64,000 nucleotides of DNA. It comes from Bugulina stolonifera (Eukaryota; Bryozoa; Gymnolaemata; Cheilostomatida; Bugulidae). The notes beneath the pieces are model-generated. The model was given only the letters and a program-made list of their open reading frames with translations. It was not told the DNA's origin and did not search any database. The stretch spans positions 6,176,701 to 6,240,700 of the forward strand of contig OW285195.1 in NCBI GenBank assembly GCA_935421135.1, written 5' to 3'. Within the stretch, counting starts at the first letter, position 1; the number at the start of each line of letters is the position of its first letter. A program made the translations under genes and the position numbers. Positions 1 to 11,899 of the stretch are shown here, one piece after another.

Positions 1-1442
1 CAGTTCTACACACGATAAGTCGTCCGTTATGTTATACTGAATTTCGGTGGGAATCAGTTGCTGACTAGTGTCAGGTCTGGGTGTAACCAGATCCTGGTGG
101 TCCTTCTGAGTTGAGGATGTGTCGGGAGTGCCTTGTGAGGTCTGGTCCGACTTAGTAGGACTTTTGAGTCATTCTTTCAGCCTTGGGGGGTGATCTTTGA
201 TCACTTCTGCGGTGTCCGGCTTTGAGTGGAGTCGTTTCTTGCCTGGCTTTGGCCTAGTGGGTATAGGTTCGTCCACTGTGACGGGTGTGAGTGACACCGT
301 CGACCTGATGTGTGGTTGGCTAGCTACACGTGGGGTTTCCTGATTGGAGCGGCTACTCTTGTTTTCGGGCCTAGTGGGTATAGGTTCCTCCACTAAGACG
401 GGTTCTGATGTATCCGTCGGCCTAGGTGGGTGTCTGTTAACTGTTTTAGGCCCACCTTGTCATTTGTTTGTGCTCCTGCGTTTAGGCCTAGTGGGTATGG
501 ATTCTTCTACTAAGACGGGTTCTGATGGGTCTGTCGGCCTAGGTGGACGACCATTGGTCAGGCTCAGTCCACCTTCTCTTGATTTGGCCTCAGTAGGAAT
601 GGGTTCGTCTACTGGGACGGGTTCTGATGTATCTGTCGGCCTAAGTGGGCGACCATCTGTGTGGTCCAGTCCACCTTCTCCTGGTTTGGCCTCAGTAGGA
701 ATGGGTTCATCTACTGGGACGGGTTTTGATGTATCCGTCGGCCTAAGTGGACGACCGTCTGTCGGATCTAGTCCACCTTCCTCTGGTTTGATGTCTCTGT
801 CTACTGAGACGGGTTCTGATGTGTCCGTCAGCTCGACTTCTGCTTCTCGACATCGCTGTAAGAGGGTATGTAGGGCTTTCCTTAGGAGGTCAGCGGGAAG
901 CTCTTCTTGATAAGGGTTTGCCCCATGGTCGTGATTCTGTAGGAAGATTGTCTCGGCCATGACCGCGTCGTCCAGATCATAGGGCTGTGTCCGTGTGTAG
1001 TACCAACGTAGACTGGGGTCGCGAACTATGAGGCAAAACTTCTCAAGGGTCCATGCGTCCAAGGATGCAGGAGGTGCTCCGTCAAAAGCTATCGCCATCA
1101 GTTTGCGGACGAGGGCGGCATGCTCTCTGAGTGATGTGTGAGTGGGCTGTTCCATGGTGGACAGCTTCCATCGGGCTTTTCTGGCAGACATTCCATACTG
1201 CCCCTCAGTCGGGCAAATATTTCTTCAACTGAGCGGGGTCGTCCGCACTCTTGTGCGGGCCCGTGTAGGGCGGCTCTAAGCCGTATGAGGCATGCTCTGT
1301 CATCCCAGTTGCAGCCCTGTGCCATAGCGGTGAAGTCTTCTATGAAGAGTTCCATGTCCTCTTGTCCATCGTAGATGAGTGTGTCGGGGTCCTGCTCCGT
1401 GTGGTACATTACCTGCTGAAGCAGGTTCTTTATTCGGTCCAT
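1..1442 (-). pseudogene. retrotransposon gag-like frame, frameshifted with two TGA stops
   Basis: Reading starts at ATG 1442-1440. The first about 85 residues look like a Ty3-type capsid N-terminus (acidic start, motif YDGQEDMELFIEDF, then an 'EEIFARLRG' helix). At about 1195-1202 a single missing base moves the frame. The continuation (from about 1191) reads QYGMSARKARW and carries on through a capsid-like C-terminal region. From about 840 it becomes degenerate 34-40-residue tandem repeats built around 'RPTDTSEPVxVDEPIPTxAK'. In-frame TGA codons at 460-462 and 169-171 interrupt an otherwise open frame that runs to base 1. Both stops are followed or preceded by sequence consistent with CGA-to-TGA decay. 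No zinc knuckle was seen. The Pro/Thr-rich repeat tail is unusual for gag and may be family-specific. Function beyond 'gag-like' is inference. Confidence 0.7.
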
Positions 1443-1757
1443 GTCGGTAGGGTGTCGGGTAGTGAGTTAAACTGCTTTGAATTGTTAGGCCGGGTCGGCC
1501 TAATGGTCGTACTGAATACCGTCAATCTATTCTGGATCCGAGGTCGGTCTTTAGTTGAAGATCCGGCGTAGGTCGGACTACATCCAGCGGAACCACGAGA
1601 ATTAAGGGTGCACTTTAGCGTTTGTCACCTTCTCGTCATATGGGTTCCCGGGTCCGAGTCCTTAATCGCCGGTGAAGTATTGAAGAGTGAAGTCGGTCGG
1701 GTTTCCGAGGCCGAGGTCACCTTCCTTCGCTTCATACTGTAAGAGTACGACCTTAGT

Positions 1758-1775
1758 ATCCCACCGCTGCCACCA
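1758..1775 (-). other. primer-binding site, tRNA-Leu type
   Basis: On the plus strand these 18 bases read ATCCCACCGCTGCCACCA, the 3' end of a cytosolic tRNA-Leu (AAG/UAG type) including the CCA. On the element's own strand this is the complementary TGGTGGCAGCGGTGGGAT, one base inside the 5' LTR, as expected for a minus-strand primer site. The tRNA match is from my knowledge of tRNA-Leu acceptor sequences. Confidence 0.85.
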
Positions 1776-1776
1776 A

Positions 1777-2451
1777 TGTAATGGTTTCTGGTATTTCGTG
1801 CGGTCGTCCTTGGACGACTACCGGCCCAGAATTGAAGTGCCTATGAGTGGTGCTAGGCCTTCTCATTACATAAAAGATCGAGCGGTCTCAGTAGCCCAAT
1901 AACTACCAGAGACGACCCATCTGGTCCCAAGTCTGACCTTCAGATTATACTTTGAAAGAGAGTGATCCGACCTAGTAGGCGGTTCGCTAAGCGAATAACC
2001 TGACAAAAGGAAGTGAAAGTCTCTGTATCAAGTATAGATGTGTCTTTATTGAAAGCCAAATCAAGACTGAGAAAACAAACAATGAAACAGTGGCCTTTAT
2101 ATAGTATGAGGACTTCCGCCCGACGTAGTGTCGGGAAAAGACGACATAGGGTCGTCCGGAAGTTGCGCAACAACATGGCGGCCGGAAGCCCGACAGCCGA
2201 CCCAAAATAGGTGGGGTTATACAAAAGCTGCTTATAATGGTCCAATTCATGTACAAAATGAATATCAAGTGATTCTGAGAGGTCGGGCCTCTTTACATGG
2301 GTATAAAAGACACTAAAAGACTTGGTAATTATCATACATGTATATACAATGATATAGAAGTTAAGCAATGTAGAATGCAAGCAGGGATATCCATGTAAGC
2401 GCACATAATAATGAGTGTCAGGTGTAAGAGACGACTGTGCGTACCATTACA
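1777..2451 (-). repeat. 5' LTR, family A
   Basis: 675-bp LTR, terminal inverted TGTAATGG/CCATTACA. On the minus strand it holds a TATA box (TATATAAAGG, plus-strand 2094-2103) and a polyadenylation signal AATAAA (plus-strand 2045-2050), giving a U3-R-U5 order that fits leftward transcription into gag. It is homologous along its length to the solo LTR at 4657-5319 and to the copies at 16.4, 18.2, 18.8 and 20 kb. Reading frames across it are low-stop noise, because copies are open in different frames. Confidence 0.85.
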
Positions 2452-2577
2452 ATATTCAACTCGTAACTTGAAAGTTCTGATCTGTCACTGAAAGAATTGA
2501 CTTGCAACTTTAAGAGTCACAACTAAGAGTTGGCCATGGAAACTTGAGTTTCCAAATAAAACTTGCACACATCTCTG
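2452..2577. mobile_element. hAT-type MITE fragment, interrupted by the retrotransposon
   Basis: Reverse complement of the left part of the 600-bp MITE at 17401-18000. It ends at the terminal CATCTCTG (2570-2577). Homology starts directly at the LTR flank, so the retrotransposon inserted into it. The other half should lie beyond the left edge of the window. Confidence 0.65.
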
Positions 2578-2749
2578 CTAGGAACCCTTCATATCTAAGG
2601 ACGTGCGCACGATGTCCGAAAATTAGCGTCTGGGTCACAATTCTCCTAACATCTTGTGAGGCGCAAGGTGGCCATAATAAAAAGAGTGCCTCGTGTGCAG
2701 TTCATTTAGAGCATGTCTACTGCTCACTGGTGTAGCTTCCTTTTTAAGG

Positions 2750-2985
2750 TTGCTGAGCTGGTGTAGTGGTGGCATGTTCTGTTCACTGTGCTAGGCGATT
2801 AGGTGTCATAGAGGCCCAGGGTTCAAACCCCAGTCAGAGACTGGTATTTTCATGGATTTGAAACAAGTCTCTGGCTGCTCAAAAATAATTTCCTTGCCAA
2901 AATACATCATATATATAAAAAATGGCCAAACCCCCTAACATCATGTACGTTGTTGTATTTAAAAGAACCAGAGTCCTCCTTCTGC
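2750..2985 (+). mobile_element. tRNA-derived SINE
   Basis: A tRNA-like head has an A-box-like CTGGTGTAGTGGTGG at 2758-2772 and a B box GGTTCAAACCCC at 2819-2830, about 50 bases apart as in a Pol III promoter. A body follows (about 2835-2985) that includes 'ATTTTCATGGATTTGAAA' and 'AAATGGCCAAACCCCCTAA'. The same body recurs as two head-to-head fragments at 33546-33718, which shows it is a dispersed family. Exact ends are not defined. Confidence 0.65.
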
Positions 2986-4120
2986 CAAAAACAGGAAGAA
3001 ATTTAGCTAACAGCTCAGTGAATGTCTCAGGAAAAGCTCTGAATGGATTATAGAGATTGTTCATATGAATCGTTCTACATGTACATCTTCAGGATGTTAG
3101 ATAATTCCGATTTCTATTGTCTACACACCTGTGATGATTCATCTAATTTATCAATGTACTTACATGTAGATATTTTGTTATAAATCATTAGAGTGCATTG
3201 AACTGACATTATACCCTATGTAATAATTATCTTGAGGCAAAAATTTTCAAAACCAAAAGACATGTGAAAATTAAATTTATTATTTGTGATTATCTCTAAA
3301 GATTCGCTTTTAGTTTATTTAATGTTACAAGTTCACAGCTTCAACATTGAACGTTCTCTGTACACCTGCTATGAACCTTCCTTATACATCCTGCTAGTAT
3401 TCATAATATATTGAACTTTCTATGTACACATGTTATGATTCATTCAATTAAACAATTTCCATTTGATTCTTTTAGTATTGTTCATAAAAATACCTTGAAC
3501 TCTGCTTAACATCTCGAGGTTTTCTCTCAGACATCAAATACGTAGACCAATCAGAGAGCAGTTTTTTTTAAGTGTATCTGAGTTGGGCTCTCTCTGATCT
3601 TACCAGCACATCATAGTTGGAAGTCAGAAGAGCAAGACTGAACGGTCGTAAGGATATACAAGTAAGTGTGCAACGTGCAACATAAACTATCACTAAGTCA
3701 TGGAATAAAGCGCATGTGAATATGCTCAATCATTATCTTTTTAATAGTTAAATTTTGCACAAGTTGTCTATAGTGTGTGCTGTAGAATATTACTTTAGCT
3801 TAAACTTTAGCTCAAACTCTAATCAGTGACAAGTAGATGTGAAAAAGTGAGATATTTTGTTTAGCTGACTGCTTTTTCTAATGAGAGACCGGCGGCTCTA
3901 TTTACTTTTTTTAACAACTCAAGTCACATATACCTTTACGCTACTCACATCATAATCTATTGCAACTAAAATTGTTTTGGCTTTTGTTTTTCATAGTCAC
4001 TTTAAAGTCACTTCAACATATATTGTGATGTATTTGCAACCTTTATCCAAGCGCAAGCAAGCATTATATTAAATTTCTGTTATATTTTCTTTTTTTCAAG
4101 CTGCTAGTGTTTGTATGCAG
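2986..4120 (+). other. upstream region of the WSC gene with a probable 5' UTR exon ending at 3661
   Basis: No ORF of note. A non-coding exon probably ends at 3661: the sequence before it (from roughly 3590) is followed by a strong donor GTAAGT at 3662. A matching acceptor ends at 4120 (TTTGTATGCAG), giving a second exon that starts at 4121, 29 bases before the ATG at 4150. The transcription start is not visible. The rest is AT-rich without recognised elements. Confidence 0.4.
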
Positions 4121-4149
4121 ATAGAAGGGAGCCGAAGCATCAGTCTATC

Positions 4150-7100
4150 ATGGAAACGAGAACATTGATACAGTTGGCAACCATGGCCATAATATGTAAG
4201 TATACATCCATCATCTAATAACAGAATAATGACCTACACTATACATGTATGCATACAGCATCCTAACAAATCAAATAGGGTGTTGATAGCTTTTTAAAAC
4301 GAAGATATCCTCATAATTATAAACTTGCCATGACTTTCTTAGCTCAATGGAACGACCTTTATTACATGACTTTAACATGAAAGGTGAGTTATAAGAGACC
4401 AATCAATGTTGGATTAACTTTGCTGGTCCTCACAGTCTAGTGCTGTGCCATTGGGCCTTTGCTAAGAGGGTGCGTGTTTTAATCACCACAATAGCCGACA
4501 TTATTCTTTACAATACACAAGCTACAGCAAACATTCAATTTTCTACGTAGTTCTTAGTCCTGCCTTTAACTGTGCAGTGTTAGGTTTGCTGTCAAGTATA
4601 TAAAATATTGGTCAACTCTAGTGGATTTAAAGACCACAGATAGACAACCATAATATTGTAATGGTTTCTGTGATTTGGTGCGGTCGTCCTTGGGCGACTA
4701 TCGACCCAGAAATGAAGTGCCTATGAGTGGTAATAGGACTTCGCATTACATGAAAGATCGAGCGGTCTCAGTAGCCCAAATACTACCAAAGACGACCCAT
4801 CTGATCTCAAGTCCGACCTTCAGACTATACAATGAAAGAGAGTAGTTCGACCTAGTAGGCGGTTCGCTAAGCGAATGACCTAGTAAAAGGAAGAGAAAGT
4901 CCCTGTATCAAGTATAGATGTGTCTTTATTGAAAGCCAAGTGTAGACTGAGACAATGAACAGTAAAACAGTGCCCTTTATATAGTATAAGGACTTCCGGC
5001 CGACGTGACGTCGGGAAAAGACGACATGTGGTCGTCCGGAAGTTGCGCAACAAGATGGCCGCCGGAAGCCCGACGGCCGACCCAAAATAGGTCGGGTTCT
5101 ACAAAAGTTGCTTATAATGGTCCAATTCATGTACAAAATGAATATCAATGGATTCTGAGAGGTCGGGCCTCTGTACATGGGTATAAAAGGCATTAAAAGA
5201 CTTAGATATAATCGTATAATCATATACAACAATATAAGAGTAAAGTACAAGCAGATATATACATGTATGCACACAATAATGAGTGTCAGATGTAAGATAC
5301 GACTGGGCGTACCATCACAATATTTGGAGCTGCTAAAAGTTATTCATTTTCAAGACTAATGTATTTAAAATGTGTACTGAGCTACTGGATATAAATAAAT
5401 GTAATTTATAATGAATTTTTGCTTAGCTGAGCAGCGATCATGCAGCCATGCAACATATATTGTAGAAACATGTAACAAGAGCAATGCAAACCAGACACCT
5501 GTTGATAATAATACTAGTCTAATGCTGGGTGCTGGGGAAAAGACAATTCCACACTCATGTTCTGATTAATATACTGGTCGACTACCAAAGGGTACACACC
5601 AAATCAGCTGTTGGGGTGGCAGAGCTGGGTCCAAGTCAACTTGAATTGGACTTACCAACATGTTGACTTGACTTTGACTTGGAAACATGAATGACTTGTG
5701 ACTTTGACTTGGTTTCTGCCAAGTCAATATGGAGGATAAAAATTTTGTACCATGTATAGCCAACATGGAAAAAAGTCTCAATCGTCTACCTATTTATCAT
5801 TTTTGCTTCATCAGTGCTACTAGCAGCATTTAGAGTATATTAATGTTAGCTATGAGGATACACACCAAATGTGACATCTAGGCTGTGTGTACATGAGACT
5901 ACACAGTGCACATCCACAAGTACATGTACATGCAGTGCAAGTAGTGTAAGTGCAGTGTAAGGAGTGTAAGTGTGGTTTAAGTAGTGAATACAATGCGCAG
6001 TGCAATAATTAGTTAATTACTACAATATTGTAATGTTTTAGGGTTCATAACACACGAGAGTGCCGATGAGAGCACATTGTACTTCCACCATTACTTAAAG
6101 AGTGAACAGTTGTGCAGCTCTTGGTGTTGAATCTTAGGCATCAGTCTGATGTTTATACTCATGAGAGAGTGTTGAAAGTGTCTTAAACGAGTATGAGGAC
6201 GAGTTCGGGCTAATGGTCCAAGGGGACCAAGGCTGGAACTGCCTCCCTGCAAGAGTAAGACTCTGTAGAGTTGAGCTGAGAATTGTTGCTTTATTAGAGC
6301 CTGGTCAACAACTGACTAGCATAAGAAATGTGCTTGCTTACATACTGGATCAGTATCGGTGGAAATTCCGGTAAAAAGCCCAATAGAGTATCGGGTGGTA
6401 CGATGTAGTATCGGCCATGGATATTGCGCAACATTATGGCAGGAAAAAGGCCGAGGTCCGACCTAAATATACTTACAATCATGTAAAAGATATATTATGT
6501 GAAAACTAGCATGTTCTGGCACATCGTCCATAATTTGCAACAAGAAAAGACTTGGTAAATAATAATGCTAATATAAGAAGTTTACATGATGGCGACTAAT
6601 AAAGACAATAACAATAGGCAAGTTTAGGCAAGTTATGATCGCTGAATGCATGCAGTAGATAAGAGAGTAACTAGTTAATGTCTTGCAGTTATGATGAGAG
6701 TCTGCATGTCATAGTGAGCTGAGAACACCACAACATGTAGATTGGAATTACAGGAATGGTCAATGAACACTCTGTACTGTATCATGTGCTATTTATATGC
6801 TATATAGCATTGTATCACCGTGACTAATACATAATACTACATGATCCGTCTCAACCGTAGTGCCAATATTACTAAATATATCAACCAGTTGCCTTAATTG
6901 TATAACATGCATGCCCAGCTACCCCCTGGCATGGTTTTTCATGCATTGGAATGTCTCCTAAAAGAAAAAGAGTGATGTTTTGGATAATGTATAATTTTTG
7001 AAGTTGTGTCTCCCTTGACTTGCATTTAGACCTGCAAGTAGACAAGTCGACTTCGACTTGACTTGTGACTCGCATGACGGCTGACTTGACTTGACTTGAG

Positions 7101-10100
7101 ACAGCCCTGACTTGACTTGAGGCAGCACTAACTTGACTTGGACTTGACTTGACTCTAAAATTTTAGAGATGACTTGACTTGTTGACTTGAAGTCCGACGT
7201 GGACCCAACTCTGTAGAGTGGATAGCAATGCTCTCAACTAGGGTACTTGTAATGCGTGATACTTAGTTAGTGATGGTTGTGATACTTAACAGATGCATGG
7301 ATCATTTTCTAAATGTGTAACACGCGTGGCACTAATTATGCTCAGAATCAATAGAATGTAGCTGGCAGATGCGGTCGACCCAGAACTAGCTTGGAATCTA
7401 CCACCATGAACCCATTTAAAAATATCACTTGGCACTCATAGCATTAACCGTCTTTGCATTGAGAGTTTACTTGAGGTTATGCATTATCTTGGTCTACACT
7501 ATAAAATACATCCTCTTTCTCAGGATTTACAGACTTTTGTATACCCTTATACATGTAATCATAGTCGTATAGTATTTTCTCTAGTATCTGCTTCATCCTT
7601 TTCTTACAAAGCTACCACAGCCCTTATGGTCGCCATTACAACTAAAAGCGGAGTATGACAACTCCCAAAACTGACTAAGAGAATTAAAGAGCTGAATTAA
7701 ACCAAAGGGTAAAATACAACTTCGGCGTCATTCAGCTTTTTGAAAAATCAGCAAAAAACTGAAAATAAAAGCCACCCAGTGCTAGTCTACATCAGTCTAC
7801 TCTACATACAGTAAACTTTCCCAATTGCAACAACAAACATGTGTAGTCTGTTCTTTGCATTTACCCGGCAGAAACAAAACAATCACAATATTATTATTTT
7901 GTGTACTTTTAGATACATTGGCTGCTCGTGGTAAGTAGTTTTCATTAAATTAACATCATACTGCAGTTTTCAACTAAAGTTGGCTGTAGTTGCAGGTACA
8001 ATGGCTTATTGAACCAGTTTGCCACACACTAGCTAATTTCTGCTTCATAAACTTTTGAGTTAGTTTTTTTAGAAAATAATTGACAATAAGCGCTATCTCA
8101 TTTGAGTTTTAACTGGGAACATGGGGATATTTTGTACTTAATTAATTACAGGAAATATGCAGTTTAGCTGTCTCATTGAGAGGATTCCACTATGGTAGCT
8201 TATGATCACAGTCAATGGGCATGTTTTCGGCTACATCACGTTAAATAAATTCATTATATTTATGTTGGCAAAATATTTAAGAGATATAGAAAGCTCAAAC
8301 AAGTGTTACCAAAAGGAAAATATGAACATTTCTTTCAGGTGCATATACAGGACAGTACATTGGCTGTTACAAAGATGGTCCTAGTAGGACATTAAGCGGA
8401 GAGACATATATTCCTTCTGAAGCAATGACTGTAGAACTCTGCCTGGACTATTGTTTCAATCTTAGTAAGTTAGAGTATAAAACGATTGTCCTTCTACGAA
8501 AACTCTGTACAGAATGTGTTTAAACACTTATATATTTGTTGCCATGTGAAAGACTTTTTAAATGAAATGTTATACTGCACATGATGCCACAATTATACAT
8601 TGTAAAAAAACTTTAGTCCAACATTGTTGAATGCAGCGCATCTGTCCATTTCAGATTATATGTATGCCGGCCTCGAGAATGCACAGGAGTGTTTCTGTGG
8701 GGATGGCAACCTAGATAGAAATGGAGGACAAACTGCCGAAGAAGAGTGTGATAGAACTTGTCGTGGCAGCTCTCAGATCTGTGGAGGTGGTTGGAGACTG
8801 TCTGTTTACAAGCTTGTGAAAAGTAAGTTTGTTCAATTTGCATTTTGCTCTGGCCAAAATATATTACTCAACTAAATAAACCTGCAAAATTAATCAACAA
8901 TAAAAATGCTAAACCTACATAAACATGTATTTAATTACAATATTTTAACCATAAATAAATAAAGCTAAAGAATTGAGTTTTGATAATTTGGCTGCCGGCA
9001 ATGCATAAGTTGCCTTAATAAGTCGCAATCAGTATATTTTTCTGGTAAAACTTGTACTTTCTGAGCCACTCTTTGAAAAATTCAATTACTAATTGAATAT
9101 TATTTGAAAGAATGTTTATATGGGCCCGACTTTGGTCACGGGTATTCCAAGGTAGAGTCAGCGTTGTTGAGAGTGGTTTTCTGCTTAAGATTATAAATGC
9201 ATAATAGTTTAACCTGCCTATCCTGTACCAGCAAGTGCTTTCAAGAGCATAATTAAATTATAAAGCAAGTGTCCAGTATCAAGTACTAACAGCCGCTGTC
9301 ATAAATTGTGATCACAGGTTTACATGTTTTGTAGAATTTATAAAGTTTCATAAAATAGTTGAAAAAATGGGCTGCTTTTAGATAATAACACAAATTTTTT
9401 CTTCAACAGATGAAACCACTACTACCACATCAACCACAACAGAAGTTCCTACTACTACAACAACAACTACTGCTACTGCTACAACTACTACTACCATCGC
9501 ACCAACTACATCAAGTACAACCACCACACCGACAACAACCACGGCACAAACTACAACCACCACTTCGACTACAACAATAATACCAACAACAACCACCACA
9601 TTAACTACAACAGCTGCATCTACTACCAGCTCTAGATATCAACCCAGACCCCCATCTAGATACAATAACACCCGTGAGTGTGATGCGTTATTATAAACTG
9701 CTATCCACTACTTAGTGTTTGCCCTCTGCTGTGGTAGACCTTCAGGATAGATTTATTTAGAGTTCATCTTCTAACGATGGTGCCTTTTCTACTTTAATGT
9801 TGAATATGTATTTTTAAATGATTTTCAGTACAGCTACCTTTAAATTGAATTACAAAATAATTATTATGCTTATTTTACAAAACAAAATACAGTGCAGTAC
9901 ATAATAAATATTGTAACAATATTATTATATACATTATCATCACTGAACTATTTAACATTCTTGTAGCCTGTGAGAAGAGCTCCAAGTTCTATGGGATCTG
10001 TCAGTACAATGATATGGATTGTCTCAATGGTACCTACACTGATGGTTTATGTAGGAGACCAATAAACAGGGGACAGATTTCCTTCAACGGTGCAGAGATC

Positions 10101-10154
10101 CATGTCTCTTGTTGTATCTACAATCAGTACAGTGGTTATCCTCCCATGCAGTAG
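4150..10154 (+). CDS. secreted WSC-domain protein with Thr-rich linker and Cys-rich tail
   Basis: Coding exons: 4150-4195, 7913-7930 (an 18-nt microexon), 8339-8464, 8655-8822, 9410-9673, 9967-10154. They total 810 nt and 269 residues, and every junction is phase 1 with GT-AG borders. Residues 1 to about 22 form a signal peptide (METRTLIQLATMA...). About 25-115 is a WSC domain, split by one intron, with 'YIGCYKDG', 'MTVELCLDYC', 'YAGLENAQECFCG' and 'ICGGGWRLSVY'. WSC domains bind carbohydrate in fungal stress sensors and animal polycystin-1-like proteins. A stretch of about 90 residues, almost all Thr with Ser, Pro and Ala, looks like an O-glycosylated mucin linker. The last 63 residues carry six cysteines, including a CC pair, in a module I do not recognise. 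There is no TM helix, so it is probably secreted. A lectin-like or matrix role is inference. The first intron holds two solo LTRs. Confidence 0.85.
4657..5319 (-). repeat. solo LTR, family A
   Basis: 663 bp, TGTAATGG at one end and a degraded CATCACA at the other, flanked by a direct ATAT on both sides (4653-4656 and 5320-5323). It has the same TATA and AATAAA layout as the LTR at 1777-2451, read on the minus strand. There is no internal region, so this is an LTR-LTR recombination product. It lies in WSC intron 1, antisense to the gene. Confidence 0.88.
5630..5720. repeat. ACTTG-type simple repeat
   Basis: Degenerate (TTGACTTGGACT)-like array in WSC intron 1. The same motif forms longer arrays at 7004-7207 and 17330-18130. 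Confidence 0.6.
6029..6732 (-). repeat. solo LTR, family B
   Basis: About 704 bp, starting TGTAATGTTTT and ending ...ACACCACA, in WSC intron 1. The left flank is ATAT (6025-6028) and the right flank ACAT (6733-6736), so the target duplication has one mismatch. It is homologous to the plus-strand copy ending at 59790 and to fragments at 14675-15088 and 16004-16278. It shares short blocks with family A around the TATA region, so the families are relatives. The surrounding sequence is colinear with 16.3-18.1 kb, which lacks this LTR. Confidence 0.75.
6737..7207 (+). repeat. block shared with 16.3-18.1 kb, ending in an ACTTG array
   Basis: Together with 5940-6028 this matches 16284-16417 plus 17131-18133 in the same orientation. 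Examples are the stretches around 'GTGCCAATATTACTA', 'GGCATGGTTTTTCATG' and the ACTTG array at 7004-7207. The other copy contains a family A LTR and a hAT MITE that are absent here, which makes this copy an empty-site control for both insertions. Confidence 0.7.
7640..7765. repeat. dispersed repeat, inverted relative at 41340-41515
   Basis: Shares, as reverse complement, the motifs 'GACAACTCCCAAAA', 'CTTCGGCGTCATTCAGCTTT' and flanks with 41340-41515 inside an RPTP intron. The family is not identified. Confidence 0.45.
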
Positions 10155-10331
10155 TTGGACAAGGAAACCTGGAGCACCAACACCATCCTCACTTCCATGC
10201 AGATAATCTTAGAAACTTTGTTAATAAGCATGTTGTGTTTATCTGATCATGATCATTGAATTATTCATCTGCTGATTTGTTTTCACAAAGAGATACCGTT
10301 GGATATGCTATTTGCTCCATTATCTTCAAAC

Positions 10332-10337
10332 AATAAA
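10332..10337 (+). terminator. polyadenylation signal of the WSC gene
   Basis: AATAAA 178 bases after the TAG stop at 10152-10154, the first such hexamer downstream on the gene's strand. Confidence 0.6.
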
Positions 10338-10420
10338 GGATTTGTCGAAAGTCAAAGTTATACAAGGGTGCATTTTTACTCAAAGTACATATATATTTAT
10401 ATTTGATTGGTAATGAAATG

Positions 10421-10506
10421 GTGTAGTTTAGTTAGCAATACTTACTGTTGTGGAAGGTGAGCTCTTCCACTCTGAACTCAACTCATGTTACTCATATTAT
10501 AAGCTT
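10421..10506 (+). repeat. inverted repeat partner of 15842-15935
   Basis: About 85 bp matching the reverse complement of 15842-15935, centred on 'TTACTGTTGTGGAAGGTGAG' and 'CTCTTCCACTCTGAAC'. The paralogous 3' flank at 21165-21375 lacks this stretch, which suggests it entered as part of an insertion after the duplication. Confidence 0.6.
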
Positions 10507-11899
10507 CGGCTTCATAAGTCACTGGTCTAAATGCACGTCAGCAACACAGATACATATAAATTATTCTTAGCAGCATCAGTACCTGTAATAATTCACATGT
10601 AAATAATTACATTTTATTAACAATGTATGGATAGGACTCCTATTCTGTATAAAAGGAGTAAGAATGAGTAAACCATGTAATATTGTTTACTTGATGCAAA
10701 GAACCAGATGTAGAGAATTATGCAATGCCACTGAATATACATGAGCTTTAAGACTTCACTACAGTGTACATGTACATGTAAGTTCCCTATTTATTATGTC
10801 CATTTGAAGTACATGTGTGTGTTTGAAGATGCGAGAAATATTATATTATCTTAACTGAATAGTTAGTCAACATTAATTTAGGTAAATGGTGATGGACAGG
10901 TACATCACTTATCTGTTTATTCTACTGGATGTATGAGAAAGTTGGTCGCTAAACGTTGGCTAGTAAATATGATACAATATAGTCAATGATAAAGCGCCTA
11001 GCGTGTTGTTGTGCTACTTAGACAGGCAGCTGCTTTATTTGCTAATAATTTTTTACATGTATAATATTTTCGGTACAAGTATTAGAATAATTCATGTTTT
11101 TCATGTCATTGGCTGCCAATATACATGTAGATATTAGAGGTGGAACAAGACAGCATTTCTGAATTTGAGACCAGATTCAAGACATTACTTTATAAAAATT
11201 CAAGAAGAGACAAAACTGGGTTCCAGGATTCAAGTGACTTTTCTTAGTTTTTTTAGTTTTGTATTTTTACATGTGATGAACTAGCTAGCTCAGCGTATTG
11301 GTTGTACTGATATAACAAGGAAATCGGTGCTGGGAGTGTAAGTAGCATGAATTAATAATTTAAATAATAAATCTATGAAATAAAAAATGTTGTTGTTAAT
11401 CAGTAATAAATCTACGAAATAAAAATATATTACTGATTAGCAATAAATTATAATTATTAATAAAAATCATTATGTGTTGTTGGTTTCCCAGTCTCGAAGC
11501 ACTACTTACAGCCTCAAGACGACTTTTGAGACAGACAATTTAAGACAAGACTCGAGTCTCGTTCCACCTCAACATACACATGTATCATGATAAAAGTCTG
11601 AATTGGCACTCTTTCGCTTCCATTTTGATTTTGTGCTGACTCCAAGGATTTCACCAATACATTAGAGCCCTGAGAGTCTCTCTGTTATACCCCATTACTT
11701 TGTTGTATGTTTATAGAGCACCTAGCGTAATTTTGAGAGCCTTAAACTGGACCCTTCAGCGATATTATATCTGATCCATTAGGAGATCAACACAAAATGT
11801 GTATCGACTAGTGATTCTACACTACCTAGGTGTAAGCAGACGGAATACTAGTTGTTGAGATAGACGTATATACAATGTGTAGTTATTACTGAGCTCTAC

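Larger units (their letters stand above)
1..2451 (-). mobile_element. Ty3-like LTR retrotransposon, 5' half, cut by window edge
   Basis: The element reads leftwards. Its 5' LTR is at 1777-2451, followed one base inside by a primer-binding site identical to a tRNA-Leu 3' end (1758-1775), an untranslated leader (about 1443-1757), and a gag-like reading frame from 1442 to the window edge. Protease, reverse transcriptase and integrase would lie beyond base 1 and cannot be seen. The gag frame has one frameshift and two stop codons, so this copy is dead. The right border is clean: LTR terminus CCATTACA at 2444-2451, then ATAT, the same 4-bp target seen at other copies of this LTR here. It sits inside a hAT-type MITE whose remainder continues at 2452. 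Assignment to Ty3/gypsy rather than another LTR group rests on gag style, PBS position and the 4-bp target; RT would settle it. Confidence 0.85.

Noticed and set aside
1940..2404. Long ORFs inside the family A LTRs (also at 4867-5274, 16514-16879, 18341-18571, 19360-19623, 20212-20607), suggestive of an LTR-encoded protein.
   Set aside because: Different copies are open in different frames, the frame runs over the TATA box and poly(A) signal, and start codons are not shared. They are conserved as DNA repeats, not as protein.
9378..9599. Val-rich minus-strand ORF.
   Set aside because: Antisense shadow of the Thr-rich exon of the WSC gene.
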